From assembly GCA_012842935.1 (NCBI GenBank), contig DUSC01000024.1, positions 1 to 32,480 of the forward strand: a stretch of DNA of 32,480 bases, written 5' to 3'. The notes beneath the pieces were generated by a model, which saw only the letters and a list, made by a program, of their open reading frames with translations, was not told where the DNA came from and did not search any database. Shown here in pieces: positions 14,802 to 24,778 of the stretch. Source of the stretch: Hyphomicrobiales bacterium. GTDB lineage: Bacteria > Pseudomonadota > Alphaproteobacteria > Rhizobiales > Rhizobiaceae. The position numbers and the translations under genes were made by a program. The stretch's first letter is position 1, and each line of letters starts with the position of its first letter.

Positions 14802-15822
14802 TCCTGCTCCCGGTCATGGCCGCGAGCGGTCCGGCCGGGCGCACCCTGCCCACCTCGATGCCGTTCCAGTTCTTCGTTTCATGGTTGCCGACCGCGGCGA
14901 CCATCTCGGCGAGCGCGGCATCGTCCGGAAACAGACCGGCGAGAATCCGGCTCACCACGGCCTCGGCGGCGCGGCCCGCGCCGTCGTCGCACTTCACCGC
15001 GATGCCCAGCCCCTTCTCCGGAACCGCGGCGCAGAACACCCCTTCCGCTCCCGTCTTGACGAAGATTCGGCCCGGCGCGGCCTGCATCAGCCGGGTGCAG
15101 GCGCGGCCGGTACCGGCGACGTAGAAAGGCTCGGCCATGCAGGCCGCCAGCAGGCGTTGGGCCGCCGCCGCGCGCTGCGGCGGCAGACCGGTTCCGGTGG
15201 CCATGCGGGCGAAGCCATGGGCGAGGCTCGCCAGCGGGACCGCATAGGTCGGGATCGAGCAGCCGTCCGTGCCGCGGTTGTCCGCGCCGTGCGCTGCGCC
15301 GGTGACCTCGGCCATGGTCTCGGCGATCATCGCCTGGAACGGATGCTGCGCGGTCACGTAGCCCCGGTGCGCCAGGCCGACGTGCCGGCAAGTACACAGA
15401 AAGCCCGAATGCTTGCCCGAGCAGTTGTTGTGCAGCGCCGTCGCCTCGCGGCCGCTGCGGGCAAGCTCGATCGTCGCGGCCTGCGAGGTTGGCCAGTGCG
15501 CGCCGCATTCCAGCGCCGTCTCGTCGAGACCGGCCCGCGCCAGCATCGAGGCCGCGAGCTCGACATGTTCCGGCTCGCCGGAATGGGAGGCGCAGGCGAG
15601 AGCGAGTTCCCGGTCGCCGAAGCCGAAGGCGTCGGCAGCGCCGCTTTCCACCAGCGGCAGCGCCTGGATCGCCTTCACCGCCGAACGCGGGAAGACCGGC
15701 CGCGCCGTGTCGCCGATCTCCATCACGACATGTCCGTCGCCGTCATAGACGGCCACCGCGCCGCGGTGGACGCTCTCGACGATGCCGCCGCGCAGAACCT
15801 CGACCAGAACCGGATCCGTCAT
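14794..15822 (-). CDS. L-asparaginase II, Rhizobium etli type (PF06089)
   Basis: 342 aa. This is the asparaginase class unrelated to the E. coli enzymes and known from Rhizobium etli. The catalytic pair S47-x-x-K50 (PRSAVKAIQ), S79 (CASHSGEPEH), the zinc-site residues C134 and K137 (NNCSGKHSGF) and C188 (TDGCSIPTY) fall one residue earlier than the published R. etli residues (S48, K51, S80, C135, K138, C189). Reaction: L-asparagine to aspartate plus ammonia. GGAG lies 7 nt before the ATG at 15822. The secreted unknown protein gene lies 38 nt upstream on the same strand, so the two may be co-transcribed. Confidence 0.92.
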   Translation of the reverse strand: MTDPVLVEVLRGGIVESVHRGAVAVYDGDGHVVMEIGDTARPVFPRSAVKAIQALPLVESGAADAFGFGDRELALACASHSGEPEHVELAASMLARAGLDETALECGAHWPTSQAATIELARSGREATALHNNCSGKHSGFLCTCRHVGLAHRGYVTAQHPFQAMIAETMAEVTGAAHGADNRGTDGCSIPTYAVPLASLAHGFARMATGTGLPPQRAAAAQRLLAACMAEPFYVAGTGRACTRLMQAAPGRIFVKTGAEGVFCAAVPEKGLGIAVKCDDGAGRAAEAVVSRILAGLFPDDAALAEMVAAVGNHETKNWNGIEVGRVRPAGPLAAMTGSRIS

Positions 15823-15860
15823 GTCGTTTCTCCGTGCCGGGCTCCCAGGGTGGAGGACTC

Positions 15861-16346
15861 TCACTGCCCGCGAAACGCCGTGGCGAGAACGTCGCGCAAG
15901 CCGGTTTCGAAATTTTCCGGGCCGTACAGGATGTCGTCGATCTTCGCCAGTCCATCCTCGGTCACGACCACGAGGCGATCCGTCCAGCTGCCGGCCGGCT
16001 GGTCGGGAAAGACGTGCTCGACATCGACGTTGAAGCCCCGGTCGACCGCCGCGACGGCCCCGACCCGGCACTCCGGGGCAAGATCCTGATAGGATTGGAA
16101 GGGCACGCCGTCGCCGAGCGGCGGCTTCTCGTCGGGACGCGCGGCGGCGATCGTGTCGTTCTTCGCCAGCGCCTTGTCGATCTCGGCGATCAGCGACCGG
16201 GTCAGCAGGTAGCGGATCGCCGGTTCGCCTTCGCTGCGCATCTGGCAGAACAGCCGGCCGGCCAGCCCGCCCGGATCGCTCTCTTCGGCAGCCGCAGGCG
16301 ACGCGGAAAGGAATGCGGCAGCGGCGAACGAAAGTATCATGCGCAT
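15861..16346 (-). CDS. secreted hypothetical protein
   Basis: 161 aa. Residues 1-20 (MRMILSFAAAAFLSASPAAA) are a Sec signal peptide with an A-A-A/E cleavage site, so the mature protein is periplasmic. It contains two cysteines (LFCQM and PECRVG) that may form a disulfide, and a C-terminal half with alternating strand-like stretches (DRLVVVTEDGLAKIDDILYG). I do not recognise a named family; the DGLAKIDDI pattern recalls small periplasmic NTF2-like proteins, but that is weak. GGGAGA precedes the ATG at 16346. It lies upstream of the asparaginase gene. Confidence 0.75.
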   Translation of the reverse strand: MRMILSFAAAAFLSASPAAAEESDPGGLAGRLFCQMRSEGEPAIRYLLTRSLIAEIDKALAKNDTIAAARPDEKPPLGDGVPFQSYQDLAPECRVGAVAAVDRGFNVDVEHVFPDQPAGSWTDRLVVVTEDGLAKIDDILYGPENFETGLRDVLATAFRGQ

Positions 16347-16406
16347 ACGGAATTCTCCCGGAAAGAAAGGTCGAGGATGGACGGCGCCTGCCGTCGAACG
16401 AACGGG

Positions 16407-17150
16407 CTACCCGCGGTCGATGATGCCCGCCGTCAGGAACCCGCCATCGACGGCGAGCGTGTGACCGTTGATGTAGCTGGCTTCGGGCGAAAGCAGAAAC
16501 GCGATCGCGGCTGCCACCTCTTCGGGCTCGCCGTAGCGCGCCTGCGGCACCCTTGCAAGCCACGCCTTGCGGTCTTCGGCCGCATGCAGTTTTGCCACCA
16601 TGGGCGTCTCGATCGGACCGGGCGCGACGCAGTTGACGCGCACGCCGCGGCCGCCGAATTCGAGCGCCAGAACTTCCGACATCATCTTGACGCCGGCCTT
16701 CGACGCTCCGTAGGCGACGCGGCCGCGATTGGCCCTCAGGCCCGAAACCGAGGCGATGTTGACGATGGAGAGACCGGCGCCCATGCGCTCCAGCGCGCAG
16801 CGGGCGGCGAGGAAGGAGCCGACCAGGTTGATGTCGAGGATCTGGCGGAAGAGCTCGGCGCTCGTCTCGTCGGCGGGCAGGTCACGGGCGATGCCGGCCG
16901 AATTGACCAGGCCGCCGATCAGGCCCAGCCGATCGACCACCTCGTCGAAGGCTTCGCCGAGCTGCTCCTCGTCGGTGACGTCTGCCGCGACGAAGATGGC
17001 GTTCTCCTGGGAAAACGCCTCTTCCGCGGCGGCGAGCGCATCGGCGTCGGCATCGAGTACGGCGACCGGCCAGCCGTCGTCGAGGAGACGCTCCGTCACG
17101 GCCAGGCCGATACCCGATGCGCCTCCGGTGACGACGGCCGAATGCTTCAT
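16407..17150 (-). CDS. SDR family NAD(P)-dependent oxidoreductase
   Basis: 247 aa, classical short-chain dehydrogenase/reductase. Cofactor motif T8-G-G-A-S-G-I-G15; D33 or D35 after strand 2 (VLDADAD) favours NAD(H); NSAG at 83-86; catalytic S134, Y147 and K151 (VAYGASKAG). It ends with the family's typical YINGHTLAVDGGFLTAG. The ATG overlaps the thiolase stop as ATGA, so the pair is co-translated. A 3-hydroxyacyl-CoA or similar oxidation followed by thiolysis would suit the pair (inference). The exact substrate cannot be read from the sequence. Confidence 0.9.
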   Translation of the reverse strand: MKHSAVVTGGASGIGLAVTERLLDDGWPVAVLDADADALAAAEEAFSQENAIFVAADVTDEEQLGEAFDEVVDRLGLIGGLVNSAGIARDLPADETSAELFRQILDINLVGSFLAARCALERMGAGLSIVNIASVSGLRANRGRVAYGASKAGVKMMSEVLALEFGGRGVRVNCVAPGPIETPMVAKLHAAEDRKAWLARVPQARYGEPEEVAAAIAFLLSPEASYINGHTLAVDGGFLTAGIIDRG

Positions 17151-18313
17151 CTGATGCGGTCCAGGATCGACACGTAATTGGCCACCGCGGCACCGCCCAT
17201 GTTGAAGATGCCGCCGAGCGTGGCGCCGGGCACCTGGATGCCGCCGGCCTCGCCGGCCAGCTGCATCGCGGTCAGCACGTGCATGGAGACACCGGTCGCG
17301 CCGATCGGATGACCCTTCGCCTTGAGGCCGCCAGAGGGGTTGACCGGCAGCCTGCCGTCCTTCGCCGTCAGGCCTTCGAGCGCGACCTTGCCGCCCTCGC
17401 CGCGCCTGGCCAGGCCCATGGCCTCGTATTCGATCAGTTCGGCGATGGTGAAGCAGTCATGTGTCTCGACGAAGGAGAGGTCGCCGAGCTTGACGCCGGC
17501 CTTCTTCAGCGCTCGCGCCCAGGCTTCCTCACAGCCTTCGAACAGGAGGATGTCGCGCTTCGACATGGGCAGGAAGTCCTGCACGTGCTCGTTGGCGCGG
17601 AAGGCGACGGCGCGGCGCATGGTCAGGGCGGTGGGGAAGTCGGCGAGCACGAGCGCGGCAGCTCCGTCCGAGACGAGCGAGCAGTCGGTGCGCTTCAGCG
17701 GCCCGGCGACGAACGGGTTCTTCTCGCTTTCCTGGCGACAGAAGTCGAAGCCGAAATCCTTGCGCATCTGCGCATAGGGGTTGTCGACACCGTTCCTGTG
17801 GTTCTTCGCCGCGATCGCGGCGAGCGCATCTGACTGGTCGCCGTGGCGCTGGAAATAGGCTTGCGCGATCTTGCCGAAGACGCCGGCGAAGCCGGCCGGC
17901 GTGTCGCCGTCCTCCGGCAGGTAGGAAGCGCGCAGCAGGTTCCTGCCGATCTCCGGCCCGGGCGTCGTCGTCATCTGCTCGGCGCCGACGACGAGCACGA
18001 TGCGGGCAGCGCCCGAATCGACGGCGCGAAGTCCCTGGCGCACCGCCGCCGAACCCGTGGCACAGGCGTTCTCCACCCGCGTCGCCGGCTTGAAACGCAG
18101 CCGATCGTCGGCCTGGAGGACCAGGCTCGCCGTGAAATCCTGAGCCGAGAAGCCGGCGTTGAAATGGCCGAGCACGATCTCGTCGACGTCGTCAGGGCCG
18201 ATCCCCGCATGGTCGAGCGCCTCGCGCGCCACGCCGACGATCAGGCTCTCGAGCGTCTCGCCTTCCAGCTTGCCGAAGCGCGAATGCGCCCAGCCGACAA
18301 TACAAGCGGTCAT
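17147..18313 (-). CDS. thiolase family protein, SCP2-type acetyl-CoA acetyltransferase
   Basis: 388 aa. Nucleophile C84 in ENACATGSAA; THDCFT in the second half and GHPIGATG (H335) complete the SCP2-thiolase-like active site. The usual C-terminal C-x-G motif reads N-M-G-G, as in the SCP-x branch, in which the HDCF cysteine is thought to act as base. It would cleave a 3-oxoacyl-CoA or condense acetyl-CoA. AGGGAGA precedes the ATG at 18313; a longer in-frame start was rejected. It forms an operon with the SDR and is divergent from betI, with two BetI-box-like repeats in the shared gap. Confidence 0.88.
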   Translation of the reverse strand: MTACIVGWAHSRFGKLEGETLESLIVGVAREALDHAGIGPDDVDEIVLGHFNAGFSAQDFTASLVLQADDRLRFKPATRVENACATGSAAVRQGLRAVDSGAARIVLVVGAEQMTTTPGPEIGRNLLRASYLPEDGDTPAGFAGVFGKIAQAYFQRHGDQSDALAAIAAKNHRNGVDNPYAQMRKDFGFDFCRQESEKNPFVAGPLKRTDCSLVSDGAAALVLADFPTALTMRRAVAFRANEHVQDFLPMSKRDILLFEGCEEAWARALKKAGVKLGDLSFVETHDCFTIAELIEYEAMGLARRGEGGKVALEGLTAKDGRLPVNPSGGLKAKGHPIGATGVSMHVLTAMQLAGEAGGIQVPGATLGGIFNMGGAAVANYVSILDRIR

Positions 18314-18372
18314 CGGAATCTCCCTGGAAAACAGCCTAGCACGGCCGGCGCGCATCGGCATGCGGTTTGATT

Positions 18373-18386
18373 GTTCAACGATGAAC
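18373..18386. promoter_or_regulatory. inverted repeat, candidate BetI box (thiolase side)
   Basis: GTTCA (18373-18377) and TGAAC (18382-18386) with a 4-nt centre ACGA, flanked by TTTGATT and TGAATT. It is centred about 66 bp upstream of the thiolase ATG. It has the same 5-4-5 layout as the site beside betI, and the TTGATTG...TTCAA content recalls the BetI operator known in E. coli. Confidence 0.5.
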
Positions 18387-18444
18387 TGAATTCGGGCCGC
18401 CGTAAAGAACTGAATCGATTGAGGCCAGCGCGCGTTTTTTGTTG

Positions 18445-18458
18445 ATTGACGGATCAAT
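18445..18458. promoter_or_regulatory. inverted repeat, candidate BetI box (betI side)
   Basis: ATTGA (18445-18449) and TCAAT (18454-18458) with centre CGGA, in the context TTGATTGACGGATCAATT. This resembles the TTGATTG(G)ACGTTCAAT core of the E. coli bet operator. It is centred 35 bp upstream of the betI ATG, in an AT-rich block suited to a promoter, and fits BetI autorepression relieved by choline. Confidence 0.6.
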
Positions 18459-18486
18459 TAAAATTAGGACCCTTGCGGAGGACATC

Positions 18487-19077
18487 ATGCCGAAGCTGGG
18501 AATGGAACCGCTGCGCCGCCGCGCGCTGATCGACGCGACGATCTCCGCGATCGGCGAGCGCGGTTCGCTGGACGTCACCATGTCCGAGATCGCTGGCCGC
18601 GCCGGCGTCTCCTCGGCGCTCGCCCACCACTATTTCGGTGCCAAGCACGACCTTCTGCTGGCCACCATGGGCCACCTGCTGGCCGAACTCGGCACGGAGC
18701 TGCGCGCCGCCCTGCGGGCCGCGACGGACCCTCGAAAGAGGCTGTCTGCGGTCATCTCGGTCAACTTCTCGGAGACCCAGTTCCGACCGGAGACGGTCGC
18801 CGCCTGGCTCACCTTCTATGTCGCCGCGCAGCATTCCGAAGACCTGCGGCGGCTCCTGCGCATCTATGCGCGCCGCCTGCATTCCAACCTGATGAGCGGG
18901 CTTTCGGCACTGATGTCGCGTCATGAGGCGGAGCGGGTCGCCGAATCCGTCGCGGCCCTCATCGACGGGCTCTACATTCGCCGCGCGCTCAAGGACGGGA
19001 CACCGAATCCCGCGAGCGCGGTCGCCCTCGTCGAGGACTACCTGAGCCTCCGCCTCAGCCAGCAGGGAGCCCCATGA
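18487..19077 (+). CDS. betI: transcriptional regulator BetI (TetR family)
   Basis: 196 aa. Opens [19 protein letters not shown], the standard BetI N terminus, followed by the helix-turn-helix [20 protein letters not shown] (about residues 35-55) and an all-helical ligand domain. BetI is known to repress bet genes and release DNA in the presence of choline. GGAGGA lies just before the ATG at 18487; a longer in-frame start at 18439 would place the start inside the putative operator. The stop overlaps betC as ATGA, so the repressor is the first gene of the operon it controls. Confidence 0.95.
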   Translation: MPKLGMEPLRRRALIDATISAIGERGSLDVTMSEIAGRAGVSSALAHHYFGAKHDLLLATMGHLLAELGTELRAALRAATDPRKRLSAVISVNFSETQFRPETVAAWLTFYVAAQHSEDLRRLLRIYARRLHSNLMSGLSALMSRHEAERVAESVAALIDGLYIRRALKDGTPNPASAVALVEDYLSLRLSQQGAP

Positions 19078-20600
19078 CCGCCAAGCCGAACATCCTGATC
19101 GTCATGGTCGACCAGTTGAACGGGACGCTGTTTCCCGACGGTCCGGCCGATTTCCTGCACGCGCCGAACCTCAAGGCGCTCGCCGCGCGTTCGGCGCGCT
19201 TCGTCAACAACTACACCGCCTCGCCCCTCTGCGCGCCCGGCCGCGCCTCGTTCATGAGCGGCCAACTGCCGTCGCGCACGCGCGTCTACGACAACGCCGC
19301 CGAGTTCGCCTCGGACATCCCGACCTACGCGCATCACCTGCGCTGCGCCGGCTACTACACGTGCCTGTCGGGCAAGATGCACTTTGTCGGCCCCGACCAG
19401 CTGCACGGCTTCGAGGAACGGCTGACCACCGACATCTATCCGGCCGACTTCGGCTGGACGCCGGACTACCGCAAGCCCGGCGAACGGATCGACTGGTGGT
19501 ACCACAACCTCGGCTCGGTGACCGGCGCCGGCGTCGCCGAGATCACCAACCAGTTGGAATATGACGACGAGGTCTGCTTCCACGCAGTACAGAAGCTCTA
19601 CCAGCTGTCGCGGGAATCCGACGATGCTGCGCGGCGGCCGTGGTGCCTGACCGTCTCGTTCACGCATCCGCACGACCCCTACGTCGCGCGGCGGAAGTAC
19701 TGGGACCTCTACGAGGACTGCCCGGCGCTCGAGCCGCAGGTCGGCTTCATCCCCGCCGAGGAGCAGGACCCGCACTCGCGCCGGCTCTACCTCGCCAGCG
19801 ACTACGCCAGTTACGACATCCAGCCGGAGCAGATCCGCCGCTCGCGGCGCGGCTACTTCGCCAACGTCTCCTATCTCGACGACAAGGTCGGCGAGCTGCT
19901 CGGCGTGCTTCGCGATACGCGCATGGCCGACGACACGGTCGTGATCTTCTGTTCCGACCACGGCGACATGCTCGGCGAGCGCGGCCTGTGGTTCAAGATG
20001 TGCTTCTACGAAGGCTCGGCGCGGGTGCCGCTGATGATCGCGGGCAAGGGCATCGCGCCGGGCGTGATCGAGAGCCCGGTGTCCAACCTCGACGTCCTGC
20101 CGACGCTCTGCGACCTCGCGGGCATCGACATGAGCGCGATCTCGCCGTGGACCGACGGCCAGTCATTGCTGCCGCTCGTCGCGGGTGCGGCGCGGAGCAC
20201 CCCCGTCCTGATGGAATACGCCGCCGAAGGCAGCTACGCGCCCATGGTCGCCATCCGCGACGGCCGCTACAAGTTCGTCCACTGCGAGATCGATCCGCCG
20301 CAGCTCTTCGACCTCTCTGTCGATCACCACGAGTTGCGCAACCTGGCCGAACTCCCCGAGCACTCTGCGCTTGTCGCCCGATACATGGAGCTCGTGCGCG
20401 CACGCTGGAACATGGACGCGTTCGACGCAGCAGTGCGCGAAAGCCAGGCCCGCCGTTGGATCGTCTACCCGGCGCTGCGCAACGGCGCCTATTACCCCTG
20501 GGAATTCCAGCCGCTGCAGAAGGCGTCGGAGCGCTACATGCGCAATCACATGGATCTCAACGTGCTCGAAGAGAGCAAGCGCTTCCCGAGAGGCGAATGA
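19074..20600 (+). CDS. betC: choline-sulfatase
   Basis: 508 aa, type I sulfatase. C53-A-P-G-R57 ([13 protein letters not shown]) is the cysteine converted to formylglycine, D13 (VDQLN) and the [13 protein letters not shown] segment supply calcium ligands, and the C-terminal [19 protein letters not shown] is the choline-sulfatase signature tail. It hydrolyses choline-O-sulfate to choline and sulfate in the cytoplasm, feeding BetA. It overlaps betI by 4 nt and the PLP enzyme gene by 4 nt. A formylglycine-generating or other maturation enzyme must be encoded elsewhere; none is in the window. Confidence 0.96.
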   Translation: MTAKPNILIVMVDQLNGTLFPDGPADFLHAPNLKALAARSARFVNNYTASPLCAPGRASFMSGQLPSRTRVYDNAAEFASDIPTYAHHLRCAGYYTCLSGKMHFVGPDQLHGFEERLTTDIYPADFGWTPDYRKPGERIDWWYHNLGSVTGAGVAEITNQLEYDDEVCFHAVQKLYQLSRESDDAARRPWCLTVSFTHPHDPYVARRKYWDLYEDCPALEPQVGFIPAEEQDPHSRRLYLASDYASYDIQPEQIRRSRRGYFANVSYLDDKVGELLGVLRDTRMADDTVVIFCSDHGDMLGERGLWFKMCFYEGSARVPLMIAGKGIAPGVIESPVSNLDVLPTLCDLAGIDMSAISPWTDGQSLLPLVAGAARSTPVLMEYAAEGSYAPMVAIRDGRYKFVHCEIDPPQLFDLSVDHHELRNLAELPEHSALVARYMELVRARWNMDAFDAAVRESQARRWIVYPALRNGAYYPWEFQPLQKASERYMRNHMDLNVLEESKRFPRGE

Positions 20601-21601
20601 TGAACGACCCAGTGATCCCTTCTCTAGAGCACCTGCGCCGCGCCTATGCGGTGACGTCGGAGGCGACCCAGGTGACGCCGCTGCTGGAATCGTCCGCGCT
20701 GGCGAAGTTGACCGGGGCTGCCCGTGTCTTCGTCAAGCCGGAGTCGCTGCAATGGGCGGGCTCCTTCAAGATCCGCGGCGCCTACTGGCGGCTGAAGCAA
20801 CTTTCGTCGGCCGAAGCCGCGCACGGCGTGGTCGCCTATTCCTCAGGCAATTTCGCGCAAGGGCTCGCCGCCGCCGGCGAGGCGCTCGGCATCCCCGTCA
20901 CCATCGTCATGCCGATCGACGCGCCCGCGGCCAAGCGCGAGGCGACGGCCGGATACGGCGCCCGCGTCGTGCTGACCGACCACGGCGAGCGCGCCCGCGA
21001 GGAAGTCGCCGCCGCGCGCGCCCGGCAGATCGCCGCGGAGGAAGGCCTTACGCTCCTTCACCCCTTCGACGATCCCGAGATCGTCGCCGGCCAGGCCGGT
21101 GCCGGACTCGAAGCCCTCGAGCAGTTGGCGGCGAAGGACGTGGCAGCCGACTTCCTCTTCTGCCCGGTCGGCGGCGGCGGGCTGATCGCCGGCGTTTCGC
21201 TCGCGTTCCACTACTTGTCGCCGGAAACCCGGGTCATCGCCGTCGAGCCGGAAGGCTTCAACGGCATGGGCAATTCGCTCGTCCGCGGCGCCATCGAGGC
21301 CGTGCCGCTCGGTAGCAAGTCGATCTGCGACGGGCTGATGGCCCGCGCGCCGGGCAAGGCGCCCTTCGCCGCGATGACGGTCGCGGGCGCGCGCGGCCTA
21401 TCGGTCGACGACGCATCGGTCAGGCAGGCCATGAAGTTCGCCTTCGAGAAGCTGAAGCTCGTGCTGGAGCCGTCCGGTGCCGCATCGCTGGCCGGCCTGA
21501 TGTCGGGAGGAGTCGATACCGCCGGCAGAACCGTTCTCGTCATCGCCAGCGGCGGCAATGTCGCGCTCGCCGACTTCGAAAGGCACGTCGCCGATGCTTG
21601 A
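20597..21601 (+). CDS. PLP-dependent threonine/serine ammonia-lyase-like enzyme in the bet operon
   Basis: 334 aa, fold type II PLP enzyme. K58 in SFKIRGAY is the PLP lysine, SSGNFAQG (82-89) the substrate loop, and GGGG (192-195) with LIAG the phosphate-binding loop. No C-terminal ACT domain, so it is like catabolic threonine/serine dehydratases, serine racemase and hydroxyaspartate ammonia-lyases rather than biosynthetic IlvA. The loop has Phe where the common motif has His (SxGNHAQG). It overlaps betC by 4 nt and betA by 8 nt, so it is an integral part of the bet operon. A role in serine produced from betaine-derived glycine is conceivable (inference); the substrate is unknown. Confidence 0.87.
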   Translation: MMNDPVIPSLEHLRRAYAVTSEATQVTPLLESSALAKLTGAARVFVKPESLQWAGSFKIRGAYWRLKQLSSAEAAHGVVAYSSGNFAQGLAAAGEALGIPVTIVMPIDAPAAKREATAGYGARVVLTDHGERAREEVAAARARQIAAEEGLTLLHPFDDPEIVAGQAGAGLEALEQLAAKDVAADFLFCPVGGGGLIAGVSLAFHYLSPETRVIAVEPEGFNGMGNSLVRGAIEAVPLGSKSICDGLMARAPGKAPFAAMTVAGARGLSVDDASVRQAMKFAFEKLKLVLEPSGAASLAGLMSGGVDTAGRTVLVIASGGNVALADFERHVADA

Positions 21602-23246
21602 GGCTGATTTCGTCATCGTCGGCTCCGGCTCGGCCGGGTCCGCCCTCGCCTATCGGCTCTCCGAAGACGGCCGGCACAGCGTCATCGTCGTCGAGTTCGG
21701 CGGAACCGATTTCGGCCCGCTGATCCAGATGCCGTCGGCGCTGTCCTATCCGATGAACATGAGCCTCTACGACTGGGGTTTCAGAACCGAACCCGAACCC
21801 CATCTCGGCGGCCGCACGCTGGCGACGCCGCGCGGCAAGGTACTGGGCGGATCCTCCTCGATCAACGGCATGGTCTACGTACGCGGCCACGCCCGCGACT
21901 TCGACCACTGGGCCGAGCAGGGTGCCACCGGGTGGTCGTTCGCCGACGTGCTGCCCTATTTCAAGCGGATGGAGCACGCCCACGGCGGAGAAGCCGGCTG
22001 GAGGGGCACCAGCGGCCCGCTCCACGTCACGCGCGGGCCGCGCCGCAATCCGCTCTACCATGCGTTCGTCGAGGCCGGACGCCAGGCCGGCTTCGAGACG
22101 ACGGAGGACTACAACGGGTCCAAGCAGGAAGGCTTCGGCCCGATGGAGCAGACGATTCATATGGGCCGCCGCTGGTCAACGGCAAACGCCTATCTGCGGC
22201 CGGCGCTGAAGCGCGGAAACGTCCGTATCGTCAATGGCCTGGCACGGCGTGTGATGATCGAGAACCGGCGCGCCACAGGCGTCGAAGTTGAGGTTAAGAG
22301 TCAGATACAGGTCGTTCGCGCACGACGCGAGGTCATCCTCGCCGCCTCGTCGATCAACTCGCCGAAGCTGCTCATGTTGTCGGGTATCGGCCCGGCGGAA
22401 CATCTGCGGCAGAACGGCATCGACGTCGTCGCCGACCGGCCGGGCGTCGGCCGGAACCTGCAGGACCACCTCGAGCTCTACATCCAGCAGGAATCGATCC
22501 AGCCGGTCACGCTGCATTCGAAGCTCAACCTGGTGTCGAAGGGGCTGATCGGCATCGAGTGGCTGCTCTTCAAGAGAGGGCTCGGCACGACGAACCATTT
22601 CGAGTCGGCCGCGTTCGTCCGGTCGAAGGCTGGCGTCGACTACCCCGACATCCAGTTCCATTTCCTGCCGGCGGCGATGCGCTACGACGGCAAGGCCGCG
22701 GCAAAGTCTCACGGTTTCCAGGCGCATGTCGGTCCGATGCGCTCGAAGTCGCGCGGTTCGGTCACACTGCGCGGACCCGACCCGCGCGCCATGCCGGTGA
22801 TCCGCTTCAACTACATGTCGCACCCGGACGACTGGAGCGACTTCCGTCACTGCATCCGGCTGACCCGGGAAATCTTCGGCCAAGCGGCTTTCGATCCCTA
22901 CCGCGGCAGGGAGATCTCGCCCGGAAGCCACGTGGTTACCGACGAACAGCTCGACGACTATATCCGCGAGCATGTCGAGAGCGCCTACCATCCGTGCGGC
23001 AGCTGCCGCATGGGCCGCGCCGACGATCCGACGGCGGTCGTCGACCCGGAATGCCGCGTGATCGGCGTCGAGGGCCTGCGCGTCGCCGATTCCTCGATCT
23101 TCCCGCGCGTCACCAACGGCAATCTCAACGGCCCGTCGATCATGACCGGCGAAAAGGCCGCCGACCACATCCTCGGCAGGCCGATGCTGCCGCCATCCAA
23201 CCTGGAGTCCTGGATCAATCCGCGCTGGCAGGAGAGTGACCGCTAG
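21594..23246 (+). CDS. betA: choline dehydrogenase (GMC oxidoreductase)
   Basis: 550 aa. FAD-binding G10-x-G-x-x-G15 ([10 protein letters not shown]), the GMC signatures [19 protein letters not shown] and GVGRNLQDH, and the active-site H466 (HPCGSCRMG) with N510 region (NGNLNGPS). It oxidises choline to betaine aldehyde, passing electrons to the membrane chain, and may carry out part of the second oxidation. I used the ATG at 21594 ([10 protein letters not shown]); a start 36 nt upstream is improbable. The 8-nt overlap with the preceding gene indicates coupling. betB follows after a 37-nt gap. Confidence 0.95.
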   Translation: MLEADFVIVGSGSAGSALAYRLSEDGRHSVIVVEFGGTDFGPLIQMPSALSYPMNMSLYDWGFRTEPEPHLGGRTLATPRGKVLGGSSSINGMVYVRGHARDFDHWAEQGATGWSFADVLPYFKRMEHAHGGEAGWRGTSGPLHVTRGPRRNPLYHAFVEAGRQAGFETTEDYNGSKQEGFGPMEQTIHMGRRWSTANAYLRPALKRGNVRIVNGLARRVMIENRRATGVEVEVKSQIQVVRARREVILAASSINSPKLLMLSGIGPAEHLRQNGIDVVADRPGVGRNLQDHLELYIQQESIQPVTLHSKLNLVSKGLIGIEWLLFKRGLGTTNHFESAAFVRSKAGVDYPDIQFHFLPAAMRYDGKAAAKSHGFQAHVGPMRSKSRGSVTLRGPDPRAMPVIRFNYMSHPDDWSDFRHCIRLTREIFGQAAFDPYRGREISPGSHVVTDEQLDDYIREHVESAYHPCGSCRMGRADDPTAVVDPECRVIGVEGLRVADSSIFPRVTNGNLNGPSIMTGEKAADHILGRPMLPPSNLESWINPRWQESDR

Positions 23247-23283
23247 GCTAGCGTCATCGGACCGCCCCTCGAAAGGATCCCCC

Positions 23284-24747
23284 ATGAAAGCCCAGCCGAG
23301 AGCATCGCATTACGTCAACGGTCGCTATGTCGAGGACGAACGCGGTGATCCGCTGCCGGTCATCTACCCGGCGACCGGCGAGACGATCGCCAAACTGCAC
23401 GCCGCGACCGACAACGTCATCGAGCTGGCGATCGAGGCCGCACGCGCGGCGCAGCCGGCCTGGGCTCGCCTCAAGCCGGTGGAACGGGGCCGCATTCTGC
23501 GCCGTGCCGCGGACATCCTGCGCGCGCGCAACGATGCGCTGGCGCGGCTGGAGACCCTCGACACCGGCAAGGCGATCCAGGAGACACTCGTCGCCGATCC
23601 GGCCTCGGCTGCGGATGCGCTGGAGTTCTTCGGCGGGGCGGTCGCAGCCTTCAACGGCGACTACGTCGATTTCGGCGGATCCTTCGCCTACACCAGGCGC
23701 GAACCGCTCGGCGTCTGCGTCGGCATCGGCGCATGGAACTATCCGATCCAGGGAGCGGGCTGGAAGTCCGCGCCGGCGCTCGCCATGGGCAACGCCATGG
23801 TCTTCAAGCCGTCGGAAAACACGCCGCTCTCAGCACTGGCGCTGGCCGAGATCTATACCGAGGCCGGGCTCCCCGACGGGCTCTTCAACGTCGTCCAGGG
23901 TTACGGTGCGGTAGGCGCAGCCCTCGCCTCGCATCCGGTTGTGGCGAAAGTGTCGCTGACCGGCTCGGTGCCGACGGGCAAGAAGGTGTTGGCACTGGCC
24001 GGCTCGCACATGAAGCATGCGACCATGGAGCTCGGTGGCAAGTCGCCGCTGATCGTGTTCGACGATGCCGACGTTGAGAACGCCGTCGGCGGCGCCATGC
24101 TCGGAAACTTCTATTCGACCGGCCAGGTCTGCTCCAACGGCACCCGCGTGTTCGTCCAGGACCGCATCTATGACCGCTTCCTCGACAGGCTGACAAGCCG
24201 CACCAAGGCGATTCGCATCGGCGACCCGCTCGATCCTGAGACGCAGATGGGACCGCTGATCAACAAGGCACAGCACGACAAGGTCAGCGGTTACATTGCC
24301 ATCGGAAAGCAGGAGGGCGCGACCCTGCATTGCGGCGGCGGCATCCCCAGGTTGCAGGGCTTCGAGAACGGTTACTTCATCGAGCCGACGATCTTCACCG
24401 GAGTCGAGGACGGTATGCGCATCGCCCGCGAGGAAATCTTCGGCCCCGTGATGACCGTGCTGCGCTTCTCGGCCGAGGACGAGGTGATCGAACGCGCCAA
24501 CGACAGCGAGTTCGGGCTTTCCGCCGGCGTCTTCACGCGCGACCTGCCGCGCGCGCACCGCGTGGTCGCCGAACTCCAGGCAGGCACCTGCTGGATCAAC
24601 CACTACAATCTTGCGCCGGTGGAAATCCCGTTCGGCGGCGCCAAGCAGTCCGGTATCGGGCGGGAAAACTCGCTCGTCGCCCTCGGCCACTACTCGCAGC
24701 TGAAGTCGGTCTATGTCGAGACCGGCGACGTGGCGAGCCCCTACTGA
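23284..24747 (+). CDS. betB: betaine-aldehyde dehydrogenase
   Basis: 487 aa, aldehyde dehydrogenase superfamily. Catalytic N152 (AWNYP), K175, E249 (MELGGKSP) and C283 (GQVCSNGTR) are all present; [15 protein letters not shown] near the C terminus is typical. It oxidises betaine aldehyde to glycine betaine with NAD+. The ATG at 23284 follows AAAGGA; the longer in-frame form beginning at 23236 overlaps betA and lacks a site. It is the last gene of the operon and converges on the GMP-AGE fusion gene. The betI-betC-X-betA-betB order differs from the betI-betC-betB-betA order of Sinorhizobium meliloti. Confidence 0.96.
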   Translation: MKAQPRASHYVNGRYVEDERGDPLPVIYPATGETIAKLHAATDNVIELAIEAARAAQPAWARLKPVERGRILRRAADILRARNDALARLETLDTGKAIQETLVADPASAADALEFFGGAVAAFNGDYVDFGGSFAYTRREPLGVCVGIGAWNYPIQGAGWKSAPALAMGNAMVFKPSENTPLSALALAEIYTEAGLPDGLFNVVQGYGAVGAALASHPVVAKVSLTGSVPTGKKVLALAGSHMKHATMELGGKSPLIVFDDADVENAVGGAMLGNFYSTGQVCSNGTRVFVQDRIYDRFLDRLTSRTKAIRIGDPLDPETQMGPLINKAQHDKVSGYIAIGKQEGATLHCGGGIPRLQGFENGYFIEPTIFTGVEDGMRIAREEIFGPVMTVLRFSAEDEVIERANDSEFGLSAGVFTRDLPRAHRVVAELQAGTCWINHYNLAPVEIPFGGAKQSGIGRENSLVALGHYSQLKSVYVETGDVASPY

Positions 24748-24778
24748 ACGCACGTGGCGGCCCGCGCGCGACGCGGTA

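Noticed and set aside
12467..15124. An 885-codon plus-strand frame
   Set aside because: It runs through the hairpin repeats (giving LPACGENG and SPRVRGEW peptides), antisense to the Gre-like gene and out of frame with the beta-helix gene; its composition is Arg/Ala/Pro-rich as in GC-rich shadow frames.
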